A stretch of DNA of 64,000 nucleotides from Erwinia amylovora (GTDB lineage Bacteria > Pseudomonadota > Gammaproteobacteria > Enterobacterales > Enterobacteriaceae), in NCBI RefSeq assembly GCF_017161565.1, contig NZ_CP066796.1, forward strand, positions 372,001-436,000. The letters run 5' to 3'. Every line of letters starts with the position of its first letter. Position 1 is the first letter of the stretch. Of this stretch, positions 47,132 through 56,965 are shown piece after piece. A program made the translations under genes and the position numbers. A model generated the notes under the pieces. The model did no database searches, was not told the DNA's origin, and worked only from the letters and a program-made list of their open reading frames with translations.

Positions 47132-47421
47132 TCGCTAAGCCACTGAATGAGCGATAAAGGCTGCTGTTCAGCCAGCTGCAGCTTTTGCTGTCTTTTAAGC
47201 TGTTTGACGCAATATTCCAATTTTGAGGCCAGCGAACGGTCGCCCGCCGCGCAATGAAAAACCAGCTCCAGTGGCCCTTTGCCGCGCAGCGCTTTGGCAC
47301 CTTTACCACGTTGGTGCTGGGCGAAGCGGCGCGCCACGTCAAGGGTGATCCCGGTGTAAAGCACGCCGCCAGCGGTGCGCACAATGTACAAATGCCATTC
47401 GGCAGGGGCAGCAGGACACAT
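47056..47421 (-). CDS. yhbQ: GIY-YIG nuclease-fold protein YhbQ
   Basis: UPF0213 protein with a single GIY-YIG domain ([29 protein letters not shown]; partial), of unsettled function though E. coli YhbQ has reported nuclease activity. At 121 aa it is about 20 residues longer than E. coli, and the extra C-terminus is encoded opposite the end of yhbS. A shifted or lost ancestral stop codon would explain this. Confidence 0.85.
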   Translation of the reverse strand: MCPAAPAEWHLYIVRTAGGVLYTGITLDVARRFAQHQRGKGAKALRGKGPLELVFHCAAGDRSLASKLEYCVKQLKRQQKLQLAEQQPLSLIQWLSDQSRLNGAEYSILPAMPLKASSASL

Positions 47422-47545
47422 AGGTTACTCCGCGAAATGACAATCCTGGTACTGTAACCTAAAGTCAGGCAATCAGGCTACAAAACCGCGCATCCGGCGC
47501 TTATGCCGCACTGCCTGACCACAACACACTGATTAAGGATGAATG

Positions 47546-47944
47546 ATGGCCACTCTGCAACTTTTACTCGCTTTTGCCAGCTATTTTTTTATCAGCTGCG
47601 CGATGGTGCTGGTGTTTTTGTTTATCTATATGCGCATAACACCGCATAACGAATGGCGTTTGATTAAGGAAAATAATCTGGCCGCGACGTACGGTTTTAT
47701 CGGTGCATTGCTGGGTTACATTGTCCCCCTGGCAAGCGTAGCAGCTAACTCCGTCAATTTGCTTGATTACCTGCTTTGGGGCGCAGTAGCGTTGGTCATA
47801 CAGCTGCTGGTTTTCACCGTCGTTCGTCTGTTTATTCGCGATATCAGTTTACGCATTGAGCAAAACCAGCGCGCCGCCGGATTATTCCTCGCTGCCGTCT
47901 CGCTTGGGGTCGGCATCCTGAACGCAGCCTGTATGACTTACTGA
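47546..47944 (+). CDS. yjfL: DUF350 inner-membrane protein YjfL
   Basis: UPF0719 protein with four predicted helices; function unknown. The second of two adjacent ATG codons is chosen: AAGGA then lies 6 nt away and the length becomes 132 aa, as in E. coli YjfL (same MxxLxxLLAF start and NAACMTY end). In E. coli it sits with yjfI, yjfJ, yjfM and yjfC; none are present, so it is an orphan here. Confidence 0.88.
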   Translation: MATLQLLLAFASYFFISCAMVLVFLFIYMRITPHNEWRLIKENNLAATYGFIGALLGYIVPLASVAANSVNLLDYLLWGAVALVIQLLVFTVVRLFIRDISLRIEQNQRAAGLFLAAVSLGVGILNAACMTY

Positions 47945-47957
47945 CCACGGGACCGGC

Positions 47958-48422
47958 TTAACGCAGCTGGTGGATAACCTGGTTGCTGCTGCCGCGCCAC
48001 AGCAGCGACGGGTCTTTGAGCGCCTTAATAAATTCCCCGTCTATCAGCACGTTGACCAGGTCGATAACGCGCAGCTGGCTGACGCTTAGCTCCTGCAGGC
48101 GGTAGCCGGTCCACATCCAGATATCCTTATTCTGGCATTCGCGCCTTACCCGGCTCAGCAGGCGTCGAACATCGGCCAGATTGGCCGGATGCAGTGGGTC
48201 GCCGCCGGATAACGATAGCCCCTGGCGGATAATGCGCGTATCGTTGAGATCTGCAATCAGCCGCTCCTCCATTTGCAGGCTGAACGGCGTTCCGGAGTCC
48301 ACTCGCCAGGTACTTTGGTTGTAGCAGCCACGACAGCGATGCGCGCAGCCCGCAACAAACAGCGTACAGCGCGTGCCGGGGCCGTTCATCACATCCACCG
48401 CATAGTACTGATGAATATTCAT
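47958..48422 (-). CDS. nrdG: anaerobic ribonucleotide reductase activase NrdG
   Basis: Radical-SAM enzyme that installs the glycyl radical on NrdD. The 154 aa (as E. coli) have the 4Fe-4S motif CAHRCRGC and the GGDPLHPAN segment. Its start overlaps the nrdD stop by 4 nt. The frame is open and looks functional, but its only known substrate, NrdD, is frameshifted here. Confidence 0.95.
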   Translation of the reverse strand: MNIHQYYAVDVMNGPGTRCTLFVAGCAHRCRGCYNQSTWRVDSGTPFSLQMEERLIADLNDTRIIRQGLSLSGGDPLHPANLADVRRLLSRVRRECQNKDIWMWTGYRLQELSVSQLRVIDLVNVLIDGEFIKALKDPSLLWRGSSNQVIHQLR

Positions 48423-50556
48423 CCAGCCCGGCCTTTACGCAGATGTTTCACCCGGCGTTTAACCTCTTCCTGCTTGCCGGCGTTAAACGGCCGTGCATCG
48501 GGGCTGCCGAGATAACCACATACCCGACGAGTAACCGAAAGGCGGCTACTGTCATGGTTAGCGCAGTTCGGGCAGGTGAAGCCTTTACTGGTGCAGGTGA
48601 ACTCACCGTGGAAGCCGCATTGGTAGCATTGGTCTATCGGGGTATTCGTGCCGTAATAAGGCACCCGGCTGTAGCTGTAATCCCACACGTCTTCCAGCGC
48701 TTTAAGGTTGTGCTGCATGTTGGGATATTCGCCGTAGCAAATAAAGCCGCCGTTAGCCAATGGGGGGTATGCGGCCTCAAAATCGATTTTGTCGTACGGA
48801 TCCACCTTTTTCTCTACGTCAAGATGGAAGCTGTTGGTGTAATAACCTTTATCGGTCACCCCCGGCACCACGCCGAACCTGGCGGCATCAAGGCGGCAAA
48901 AGCGATCGCACAGGCTTTCACTTGGCGTGCCGTACAGGCTGAAGCCGTAGCCGGTCTCCTGTTTCCACTGGTCAACGGCGGCGCGCAGACGGGCAACGAT
49001 TGCCACACCTTTGGCGCGCAGCTGCGCATCATCGTAAGGATGCACGCTGCCGCCGCTCAGGGCATTCAGCGTTTCGTGAATGCCGATATAGCCCAGCGAG
49101 ATGGACGCGCGGCCGTATTTAAAGATAGCTGCGACAGGCTCATCGGCCTGCAGGCGAACGCCACAGGCGCCCTCCATATACAGGATCGGTGCCACACGGG
49201 CTTTTACCTTTTCCAACCGGGCGATCCGCGTCATCAGCGCTGTTTTGGCCAGCAGCAGGCGCTGGTCGAGCAGCGCCCGGAAACGGTCTTCATCCCCGTG
49301 CGCTTCCAGCGCAATACGCGGCAGGTTGAGGGTAATAACGCCGATATTACAGCGACCGTCGTGAACTGGCTTTCCGTCTTCTTCGTAAACGCCAAGGAAA
49401 CTGCGGCAGCCCATCGGCGTTTTAAACGACCCGGTCACCGCGACGACCTGTTCGTAGTTAAGGATGTCGGGATACATACGTTTGCTGGCGCATTCCAGCG
49501 CCAGCTGCTTGATATCGTAGTTGGGATCGCCCGGATGGCGGTTAAGCCCGGTTTTAATGGCAAATACCAGTTTGGGGAAAACCGCAGTTTTATGATTTTT
49601 ACCCAGCCCGGCAATGCGGTTACGCAGAATCGACTGCTGAATAAGGCGTGCCGCCCAGCTGGTGCCAAGGCCAAAACCGAAGGTGACAAACGGTGTCTGG
49701 CCGTTGGCGGTATGCAGCGTATTAACCTCATACTCCAGCGACTGAAAGGCATCAAAGCACTCCTTCCCGGTGCGTGAGCGGGCGTAGGCTTCGCTTTCGG
49801 CAATCTGCCATTGATGAGCAATGGCGCGATGCCTTGCCAGGCTGGCGTCAACAAACGGTGCCAGCACTTCATCAATGCGATTAATGGTAGTGCCGCCGTA
49901 AATATGGCTGGCGACCTGTGCAATAATCTGTGCGGTAACGGCGGTGGCAGTAGCGATCGATTTCGGCGTTTCAATGCCGGCATTGCCCATATTGAAACCC
50001 CGGGTCAGCATGCCGTGCAGGTCGATCAACATGCAGTTAAACATCGGGAAGAACGGCGCGTAGTCAAGATCGTGATAGTGGATCTCGCCGCGTTCATGGG
50101 CATTAACCACATCGCGAGTAGCAAATGCTGGCATGCATAGTGTCTGGCGACAATTCCGGCTAACAGATCGCGCTGGGTGGGGATAACCTTGCTATCTTTG
50201 TTTGCATTTTCATTTAACAGCGCGGGCTGGCTCTGTTCAATCAGACCACGGATCTCACGATTCAACCGTCCCTGGCGCTCTCGTGCCACATCGCGGTCGT
50301 GGCGATATTCCATGTAACGGCGCGCCAGTTGTGGATAGCGCCCGGACATCAGCAGGTTCTCCACCGCCTGCTGTACGTCGGCAATTTCGACCCTCTGACG
50401 AGCGCTCAGTAAGGCACTTACCCGGCTGGCGGCGTTGGCACAGTAATCATCATCATCAATTTTTGCCGCTTTTGCCGCAGCGCGTATGGCGGCTTCGATA
50501 CGTGCCTGATCGAATGCGACCTGACAGCCATCGCGCTTAATTACCTGATTTGCCAC
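48419..50556 (-). pseudogene. nrdD: anaerobic ribonucleoside-triphosphate reductase NrdD, frameshifted
   Basis: Class III ribonucleotide reductase making dNTPs without oxygen. Two frames together cover the full 712-aa family length: residues 1-141 are encoded from 50556 to about 50118, and the rest from there to 48419 in another frame. The break lies at CTAC|TCGCGAT (plus-strand 50117-50118), where one base, probably a C, is missing: CTACCTCGCGAT would restore HLLPRDVVNAHERG. The remainder is well preserved: ATP-cone N-terminus, four-Cys zinc site (CYQCG, CPNCAN) and glycyl-radical site RRVCGYLGSPDARPF. The change is therefore recent or a sequencing error. No slippery heptamer is seen, so programmed frameshifting is unlikely. 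Confidence 0.9.
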
Positions 50557-50575
50557 TGTGACTCTCCCGTTGGTT

Positions 50576-50622
50576 CAACTACATATAGTCCTTGCGGTCA
50601 AATTAATATCTATATATGGTAT
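50576..50622 (-). promoter_or_regulatory. paired NrdR boxes upstream of nrdDG
   Basis: Two ten-base cores, CTACATATAG (50579-50588) and CTATATATGG (50610-50619), match the NrdR-box core CwAtATaTwG with one mismatch each. They are exactly 31 bp apart, the three-turn spacing typical of NrdR operator pairs. An FNR-like sequence with two mismatches, TTGACCTGAAGCAA, lies at 50649-50662. Confidence 0.75.
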
Positions 50623-50848
50623 TTTGCTGCACATCAGCTGATGTTTTATTGACCTGAAGCAAAGCCGGGGCAGAGGGGCAAAAAAAGTCAGCGCGGGTGT
50701 ATCAGTCATCAGCAGGCTGCAGCCGTGCGATATTTTTTTGCCATCCTCGCGTGCGGTGGCGGTTGCATTCGACCACGGGGAGTCACTACTATTGCCGGTT
50801 GCCGTAGAGTAAAACCATTTTGCTCTTGTTACTCAGGGATACTGCCCG

Positions 50849-53407
50849 ATGTCGTCCGTTGCTTATAATGAAAAACAGATCACTCGCTGGCTCGGTGCGC
50901 GCACCGTGGCCCGGGCGCGGGATCTGATTGCCAGCGTACGGCATATTCAGTGGCAGAATACCCTGCTAACCGGGGAAGTACCGGGACGAAAAGCAGAGCC
51001 TTATAGCGTGATGGTTCATTTCAGTCGTCCTCAGGGCAAGCTTCACGCCAGCGGCGAGTGCAGCTGTGCGGTCAAAAACAACTGCAAACATGTGGCTGCG
51101 CTCATGTTAGCGAATCTGCAACCGCATCAGTCGCAGTCTGCCGTCGCCATTGACACCATCCGGGCGGTGCCGGTGCCGGTGCTGCAATTACAGTCACGGG
51201 CGAAATTTATCAGCGGCTACGGTCATTATGGCCATCGTCAGAAACGCCTGGATTTTGCCTCGGTCAGTTTTGACTATGCCGGGGTAAAGGTGGATGCCGG
51301 TAGTCATGCCGAGAGCTTTGCCGACCGCAGCGGGCAGCGTTTTCACGTTCAGCGTCACATGGACGACGAGCAATTCTGGCTGGCACAGATAGCCAGCGCC
51401 GGGCTGAACAGCATCCCTTCCGGGCATATTTACACGCCAGCCCCGCTTCCTGCGGCGATATTCGCGCCGTCGTCGTCTTCACAGTGGCGTGAATTTATCA
51501 AAATCGGGTTGCCGGCTCTGCGTCAACGCGGCTGGCATGTCAACATGGACGATGACTTCACCTGGAATATCACCGAAGTAGAAGAGATCGAAGGGCGTGC
51601 CATAAAGGGTGAAGATGGCTGGTTCGATCTTGAACTGGCGATGAAAATTGGCCGACGACGCGTGCGGCTGGAACCGCTGCTGGCACGTTTATTTGCACGC
51701 GACCGCCGCTGGATGTCCGCTAATCTCACGCAGATCCCTGACGATGAACAAATTGAAATACGTGATGAACGTCAGCAGCGCCTGGTGTTCCGCGCTTCCC
51801 AGCTCAAGCCGCTGGTGGGTAACCTTATCGACCTGTTTACCCGTAGCGATGCGCAGCCGCTGCGCCTCGCCGCCTGGGATGTCGGTCGTCTCAGCGAGGT
51901 GGACGATCGCCGCTGGGTATTTGACGGCGAAAATGCGGTTTATCAACTGGCGCAGCGGCTAAGCGGTCATACTGGCCTACCGCCGGTCGCGCCGCCGGTT
52001 GGGCTACAGGCAACGCTGCGCGACTATCAGCAACAGGGTGTAAACTGGATGCAGTTTCTGCGTCAGCACCAGCTGGCTGGCGTGCTGGCTGACGATATGG
52101 GCTTAGGCAAAACGATTCAAACGCTGGCGCATCTGCTGCTGGAAAAAGAGGCCGGGCGGCTCGATCGCCCGGCGCTGATCGTGGTGCCGACCACGCTGGT
52201 GCATAACTGGTGCTGCGAAGCCGCACGCTTTGCGCCAGGATTGAAGGTGCTGGCGCTGACAGGCCCACAGCGCAAGGAATTCTATCAGCGACTTGAGCAG
52301 TATGACGTGGTGTTCACCACCTACTCGCTGCTATGGCGCGACCAGGATCAGCTGATGGCTCACGACTACCACCTGCTGATCCTGGACGAAGCGCAATATG
52401 TCAAGAACAGCTCTTCGCGTGCGGCGTCAGCGATCCGTATGCTGAAAACGCGCCATCGCCTGTGCCTGACCGGCACCCCACTGGAAAATCACCTTGGCGA
52501 GCTGTGGTCGCAGTTTGATTTTCTGTTGCCGGGTTTCCTCGGCAGCGAACGCGATTTCACCCAGCGCTGGCGCATTCCGGTGGAGCGGCAGGGGGATAAA
52601 GTGCGGCGCGATCTGCTGGCGAAACGCGTGCGGCCGTTTATGCTGCGTCGGCGTAAGCAGGAGGTGGCGAAAGAACTGCCGCCTAAGAATACCATCGTGC
52701 GCAGCGTGGTGCTGGACGGCGCGCAGCGCGAACTGTATGACCATGTTCTTAAAGCAATGCAGGATCGCGTGCAGCTGGCAGTACAGCAACAAGGAGCGGG
52801 GCGCAGTCACCTGCTGGTTCTGGACGCTCTGCTAAAGCTGCGCCAGATCTGTTGCGATCCGCGTTTGCTGGCCGATGCGCGCGCGGAGAAAGTGCGTCAT
52901 TCGGCCAAGCTGGCGCTGCTGCGCGAAATGTTGCACGACCTGCTGGCGGAAGATCGTCGTATTCTGATCTTCTCGCAGTTCACCACCATGCTGACGATCA
53001 TCGCCGGGGAACTGCACAAGGCGCGTATTCCGTTTGTTACGCTGACCGGTGCTACCCGGGACCGCAACGAACCGGTACGAAGTTTCCAGCAGGGCGAAGT
53101 TCCGGTATTCCTGATTAGCCTGAAGGCGGGCGGCGTGGGGCTGAACCTGACGGCGGCAGACACGGTGATCCATTACGATCCCTGGTGGAATCCGGCGGCG
53201 GAAAATCAGGCGACCGATCGCGCCTGGCGTCTTGGTCAGGATAAGCCGGTATTTGTTTACAAGCTGATCGCTGCGGGTACTATCGAGGAGAAGATCGTCG
53301 CCTTACAGCAGCAAAAAGCCGATCTTGCCGAAGAAATCCTTAATGATGAGCTAAGCGAGCCTGCCAGCTTCAGCCAGCAAGATCTCAGCGACCTGTTCGC
53401 CCCATAG
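50849..53407 (+). CDS. SNF2-family helicase with N-terminal SWIM zinc finger
   Basis: 852-aa DNA translocase of unknown role. The N-terminal SWIM zinc finger has ligands Cys71, Cys73, Cys79 and His81 (ECSCAVKNNCKHV). A middle region resembles the bacterial SNF2-associated domain. The SNF2 core has Walker A DDMGLGKT (415-422) and the DEAQ box (513-516). The helicase C half has FLISLKAGGVGLNLTAADTV and the arginine-finger motif TDRAWRLGQ. It is not the RNA-polymerase recycling factor RapA, which lacks SWIM. It is transcribed away from nrdD with about 290 bp between, and I see no partner gene. Repair, recombination or phage defence are possible, none shown by the sequence. Confidence 0.88.
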   Translation: MSSVAYNEKQITRWLGARTVARARDLIASVRHIQWQNTLLTGEVPGRKAEPYSVMVHFSRPQGKLHASGECSCAVKNNCKHVAALMLANLQPHQSQSAVAIDTIRAVPVPVLQLQSRAKFISGYGHYGHRQKRLDFASVSFDYAGVKVDAGSHAESFADRSGQRFHVQRHMDDEQFWLAQIASAGLNSIPSGHIYTPAPLPAAIFAPSSSSQWREFIKIGLPALRQRGWHVNMDDDFTWNITEVEEIEGRAIKGEDGWFDLELAMKIGRRRVRLEPLLARLFARDRRWMSANLTQIPDDEQIEIRDERQQRLVFRASQLKPLVGNLIDLFTRSDAQPLRLAAWDVGRLSEVDDRRWVFDGENAVYQLAQRLSGHTGLPPVAPPVGLQATLRDYQQQGVNWMQFLRQHQLAGVLADDMGLGKTIQTLAHLLLEKEAGRLDRPALIVVPTTLVHNWCCEAARFAPGLKVLALTGPQRKEFYQRLEQYDVVFTTYSLLWRDQDQLMAHDYHLLILDEAQYVKNSSSRAASAIRMLKTRHRLCLTGTPLENHLGELWSQFDFLLPGFLGSERDFTQRWRIPVERQGDKVRRDLLAKRVRPFMLRRRKQEVAKELPPKNTIVRSVVLDGAQRELYDHVLKAMQDRVQLAVQQQGAGRSHLLVLDALLKLRQICCDPRLLADARAEKVRHSAKLALLREMLHDLLAEDRRILIFSQFTTMLTIIAGELHKARIPFVTLTGATRDRNEPVRSFQQGEVPVFLISLKAGGVGLNLTAADTVIHYDPWWNPAAENQATDRAWRLGQDKPVFVYKLIAAGTIEEKIVALQQQKADLAEEILNDELSEPASFSQQDLSDLFAP

Positions 53408-53497
53408 TCAGCCAGATCCCTCTGGTTTCATCATGCCTGACTGAATACGTCATGCTAACTGTGTTCTGAGGAAGTACCACCAAAAAGGATTTTTACT

Positions 53498-55870
53498 ATG
53501 CTCTGGTCACCGTGCCGCATACTGACTGCTTTTAGTGCCATTTTGCCGCTGTGCGTGGCTGCGGTGCCGGCAGGAGATCTGCCGCTGATGCCGTGGCCAC
53601 AGAAGGTAGAACTGGCCGCCGATGGAGCCAGCCTCAAGCTGGTTACTCCGCTGGACATGCAGGTAAAAGGCGATGATCTGCACGAAGCCCTGCCGCGCTG
53701 GCAGCGGCGTCTGGCGCGTCAGACGGGTAAAGCGTATTACCCGCTTTCTGCCCACGCCACGCCGCTGCAAATCCATATCGCAAACCGGGTCGCCCCTGTT
53801 CCCCAGCCTGACAGCGATGAAAGCTATCGTCTGGTGGTCAGCCGTGACGGCGTGCGTCTGGACAGTGCCACGCGTTTTGGCGCCATGCGCGGTATGGAAA
53901 CGCTGTTGCAGCTGGTTCAGAATGGGGCGCTGCCGCTGGTGACTATTGATGACCGCCCACGTTTTCCGTGGCGCGGCATGATGATTGATTCTGTCCGTCA
54001 CTTTATGCCGGTGGAGACCCTGAAGCGGCAGATTGATGGCATCGCCGCAGCGCGCATGAACGTGTTTCACTGGCATCTGACCGATGACCAGGGCTGGCGC
54101 TTTGCCTCCCGCCACTTTCCGCAGCTCCAGGCAGAAGCCAGCGATGGCCTGTGGTACAGCGAGCAGCAGATGCACGATATTGTCAGCTATGCCACCGATC
54201 GCGGCGTGCGGGTGGTGCCGGAGATAGACTTACCCGGCCATGCATCCGCGCTGGCGGTAGCGATGCCGCAGCTGCTGGCCATTCCGGGGCGCTATCAACC
54301 GGAGCGCGGCTGGGGCCTGTTCAAACCGTTACTTGACCCGACCAACGAACATGTTTACCGGTTTATTGACCAGCTGGTCGGCGAGGTGGCGGCGATCTTC
54401 CCCGACCCGTATTTACACATTGGCGGCGATGAGGTGGACGATACGCAATGGCGGCAATCCGAGCGTATCAGCCAGTTTATGAAGCGACAAGGACTGAGGG
54501 ATGGCCACGCTCTGCAGGCTTACTTCAATCAGCGGGTGGAGAAGATCCTGGCAAAACACCAGCGCCGCGCCATCGGCTGGGACAAAATGTATCACCCCGA
54601 TCTGCCACGCAGCATTCTGATCCAGTCCTGGCGGGGAGCCGATGCGCTGGGAGAAATGGCGAAAAACAACTACCGCGGCATCCTGTCCACTGGTTTCTAT
54701 CTCGATCAGGCACAGCCAGCCGCTTTTCATTACCGCAATGAAGTCTGGCCGCAGGGGCTGAACGGTGCCGATCGGGTGAGAGCAGGGGAAACGGCGCAGA
54801 GTTGGCAGTTTAGCTTACCCCGTCTGAAGGGCGAGCCGCTAAACGGCAGTTTTACCCTGATTGACAGCGCGAGCGGATGGCGTGGCTTTATCGATTTTGC
54901 CGGACGGTCGCGGCGCATGGTGCAAAACATGCGCTGGCTTTCGCCCACACAGTTAACCTTTCGTGTTGACAGCTGGATGGGCAATCTACAGCCGGTACTG
55001 ACTTTGGCGGGCGACAGCCTGAACGGCTACTGGCGTATTGGCAATGTGCGATATCCGACCACGGGCAGCCGGCTGGCGCAGATCCCACAGGGCATAAAAC
55101 CGGCCTTACCTGATGAGGCGCAGCTCAGGGAGAATCTGCTGGGAGGGGAAGCGGTGTTGTGGAGTGAGATGGTTGATGAAAACATCATTGATATCCGTTT
55201 GTGGCCACGGGCGTTTGCCGTTGCCGAGCGACTGTGGTCGGCAGCGGATGTCACTGACGAAAAAAATATGTATCAACGGCTGGCGGCGGTGGACAACTGG
55301 TCGGCGGTATCTGTGGGCCTGCAACAGCATACACAAATTCAGCTACAGATGATGCGCCTTGCCAACGGCAACGATATTGCACCGCTACACATTTTTGCCG
55401 AGGCGCTGGAACCAGCGCAGTCCTGCACGCGTCAGCATCTCAAGCACCGCGCCGGGCATTCAACGCTGGCCGAACCTCTTAATCAGCTGGCGGATATCTT
55501 GCCCAGCGAGAGCAACAAGGTTCGGGAACTTGACCGCCGGGTGGATGCGCTGATTGCCAACCGTGGTGACCGTCAGGCGGCGCTGGCGATACGTCGTCAG
55601 CTCGAGCTGTGGCAGAACAATATCCTACAGGTTGAGCCTCTGCTGGCGAGCAATCCGCCGTTGCGGCCGCTGTTACCGGTAGCAAAGCAGGTGGGGGCCA
55701 TCAGTAAGGTGGGGCTGTCACTGGTCGATGCGATGGAAAATGAGCGCATTTTCGGCGCGCGCGAAGTGGCGAAGATGCAGCAGTTACTCGATGCTGAGGC
55801 GCTCAGGCAGAATGAATGGGTGATCGCGCTGCTCTACCCGATTGAGAAATTGCTGTGGGCAGATAAATAA
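53498..55870 (+). CDS. family 20 beta-N-acetylhexosaminidase
   Basis: Exported GH20 enzyme that removes terminal GlcNAc (or GalNAc) from chitooligosaccharides or glycans. The 790 aa have a hydrophobic N-terminus (about residues 8-24) ending near CVAA, the GH20 N-terminal domain, and the catalytic barrel from RFPWRGMMIDSVRHF. The catalytic pair is Asp311-Glu312 (in IGGDEVDD), with FHWHLTDDQGWR and PEIDLPGHASA conserved. The C-terminal segment contains a WRGFIDFAGRSRRM region resembling a carbohydrate-contact module. No lipobox Cys follows the signal, so it is probably periplasmic. It stands alone between the helicase and ridA. Confidence 0.9.
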   Translation: MLWSPCRILTAFSAILPLCVAAVPAGDLPLMPWPQKVELAADGASLKLVTPLDMQVKGDDLHEALPRWQRRLARQTGKAYYPLSAHATPLQIHIANRVAPVPQPDSDESYRLVVSRDGVRLDSATRFGAMRGMETLLQLVQNGALPLVTIDDRPRFPWRGMMIDSVRHFMPVETLKRQIDGIAAARMNVFHWHLTDDQGWRFASRHFPQLQAEASDGLWYSEQQMHDIVSYATDRGVRVVPEIDLPGHASALAVAMPQLLAIPGRYQPERGWGLFKPLLDPTNEHVYRFIDQLVGEVAAIFPDPYLHIGGDEVDDTQWRQSERISQFMKRQGLRDGHALQAYFNQRVEKILAKHQRRAIGWDKMYHPDLPRSILIQSWRGADALGEMAKNNYRGILSTGFYLDQAQPAAFHYRNEVWPQGLNGADRVRAGETAQSWQFSLPRLKGEPLNGSFTLIDSASGWRGFIDFAGRSRRMVQNMRWLSPTQLTFRVDSWMGNLQPVLTLAGDSLNGYWRIGNVRYPTTGSRLAQIPQGIKPALPDEAQLRENLLGGEAVLWSEMVDENIIDIRLWPRAFAVAERLWSAADVTDEKNMYQRLAAVDNWSAVSVGLQQHTQIQLQMMRLANGNDIAPLHIFAEALEPAQSCTRQHLKHRAGHSTLAEPLNQLADILPSESNKVRELDRRVDALIANRGDRQAALAIRRQLELWQNNILQVEPLLASNPPLRPLLPVAKQVGAISKVGLSLVDAMENERIFGAREVAKMQQLLDAEALRQNEWVIALLYPIEKLLWADK

Positions 55871-55961
55871 CCGTCGGGAAAACGACAGGGGATAGCCAAC
55901 GACGGCTGCGCGCACGCTGCGACATCATGGGGGGAGATGATCCTCCGCCCCCATGTCGTGC

Positions 55962-56348
55962 TTAACGCCGAACGGCAATCGCTTCGATTTCGATTTTCAC
56001 ATCTTTTGGCAAACGCGCGACTTCCACGCACGAACGTGCCGGGAAGCTCGCCTGATGCTCGCTGAAAAACGCTTCGTAGGTCGCGTTTACCGTAGTAAAG
56101 TCATTGAGATCTTTAACGAATACCGTTGTTTTGACGATATCGCCAACCTGTAAACCGGCCGCTTCAATAATCGCCTGTACGTTTTCCAGCGACTGGCGTG
56201 TCTGGGCGGCAATATCGTCCGCGACCGTCCCGGTTCTGGCGTCGACCGGGATCTGGCCAGAGGTGATGATCATACTGCCGAGATCCACGCCCTGAACGTA
56301 CGGGCCGATGGCGGCTGGCGCTTTATCGGTATTGATTTCGCGAAACAT
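55962..56348 (-). CDS. ridA: enamine/imine deaminase RidA
   Basis: Hydrolyses reactive 2-aminoacrylate and related imines formed by PLP enzymes such as threonine dehydratase. The start at 56348 (MFREINTDKAPAAIGPY) follows AGGAG and gives 128 aa as in E. coli; the open frame reaches 25 codons further upstream. The catalytic arginine is in FPARSCVEVARLP. It lies beside pyrBI, as in E. coli. Confidence 0.96.
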   Translation of the reverse strand: MFREINTDKAPAAIGPYVQGVDLGSMIITSGQIPVDARTGTVADDIAAQTRQSLENVQAIIEAAGLQVGDIVKTTVFVKDLNDFTTVNATYEAFFSEHQASFPARSCVEVARLPKDVKIEIEAIAVRR

Positions 56349-56488
56349 TTTTTCTCCTGAAGGTGTCTGGGATGATCCCCTGCCAGCCCGAAGCTGGCAC
56401 GGCGTTGTTAACGTCACTTCCATGATGTTGGCTGGCGCGGGGCACTCACATCCTGCCCGCCGTTGCCATCAATTGCAAACGGCAGCGA

Positions 56489-56953
56489 TCAATCGCTTGC
56501 CATCACCACCTGGTGCGTGAACTCTTTTTCGCAATATTTGCACTTCAGATGCAGTTCATCCTGGCGCTGTTTTACCGTGAAGCTGGAATCAACCGGCTCG
56601 GTGCGGCTGATGCAGTTGCTGTTCGGGCAGGTCAGCACGCGGTCGATGCGCTCCGGCAGCGTGGGGGAGATTTTCGCCACCACATTGTAATCATCGATGC
56701 GGTTTACCGTGGCGTGCGGAGCGTACACCGCCAGCTGATTGACCTGATCGTCAGTCAGAAAGGTATCCTCAATTTTAATCAGGTCTTTGCGCCCGCCCTC
56801 ACCGGAGGGCAGATTCAGGCCGATAGTGATGCGCTGATCGGTCTCCGTCAGGCGGAACAGCGACAGCAGCTTAAAGCCAACGTGCGCCGGAATATGGTCA
56901 ATCACCGTACCGCGTTTAATCGCCTCAACCTGCAGTTTATTGTCTTGAGTCAT
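56489..56953 (-). CDS. pyrI: aspartate carbamoyltransferase regulatory chain
   Basis: Binds CTP/UTP and ATP to give allosteric control of PyrB. The 154 aa have an N-terminal nucleotide domain ([13 protein letters not shown]) and a C-terminal zinc domain with four cysteines in CPNSNC and CKYC. It follows pyrB by 12 bp. Confidence 0.97.
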   Translation of the reverse strand: MTQDNKLQVEAIKRGTVIDHIPAHVGFKLLSLFRLTETDQRITIGLNLPSGEGGRKDLIKIEDTFLTDDQVNQLAVYAPHATVNRIDDYNVVAKISPTLPERIDRVLTCPNSNCISRTEPVDSSFTVKQRQDELHLKCKYCEKEFTHQVVMASD

Positions 56954-56965
56954 GATGATCTCCTC

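Noticed and set aside
48443..49777. 444-codon plus-strand open frame
   Set aside because: It lies entirely antisense to nrdD, shows no recognisable family, and is explained by the strand shadow of a GC-rich gene.
50117..50118. programmed ribosomal frameshift in nrdD
   Set aside because: No slippery heptamer, stop-proximal slip site or stimulatory structure is evident; family members are encoded in one frame.
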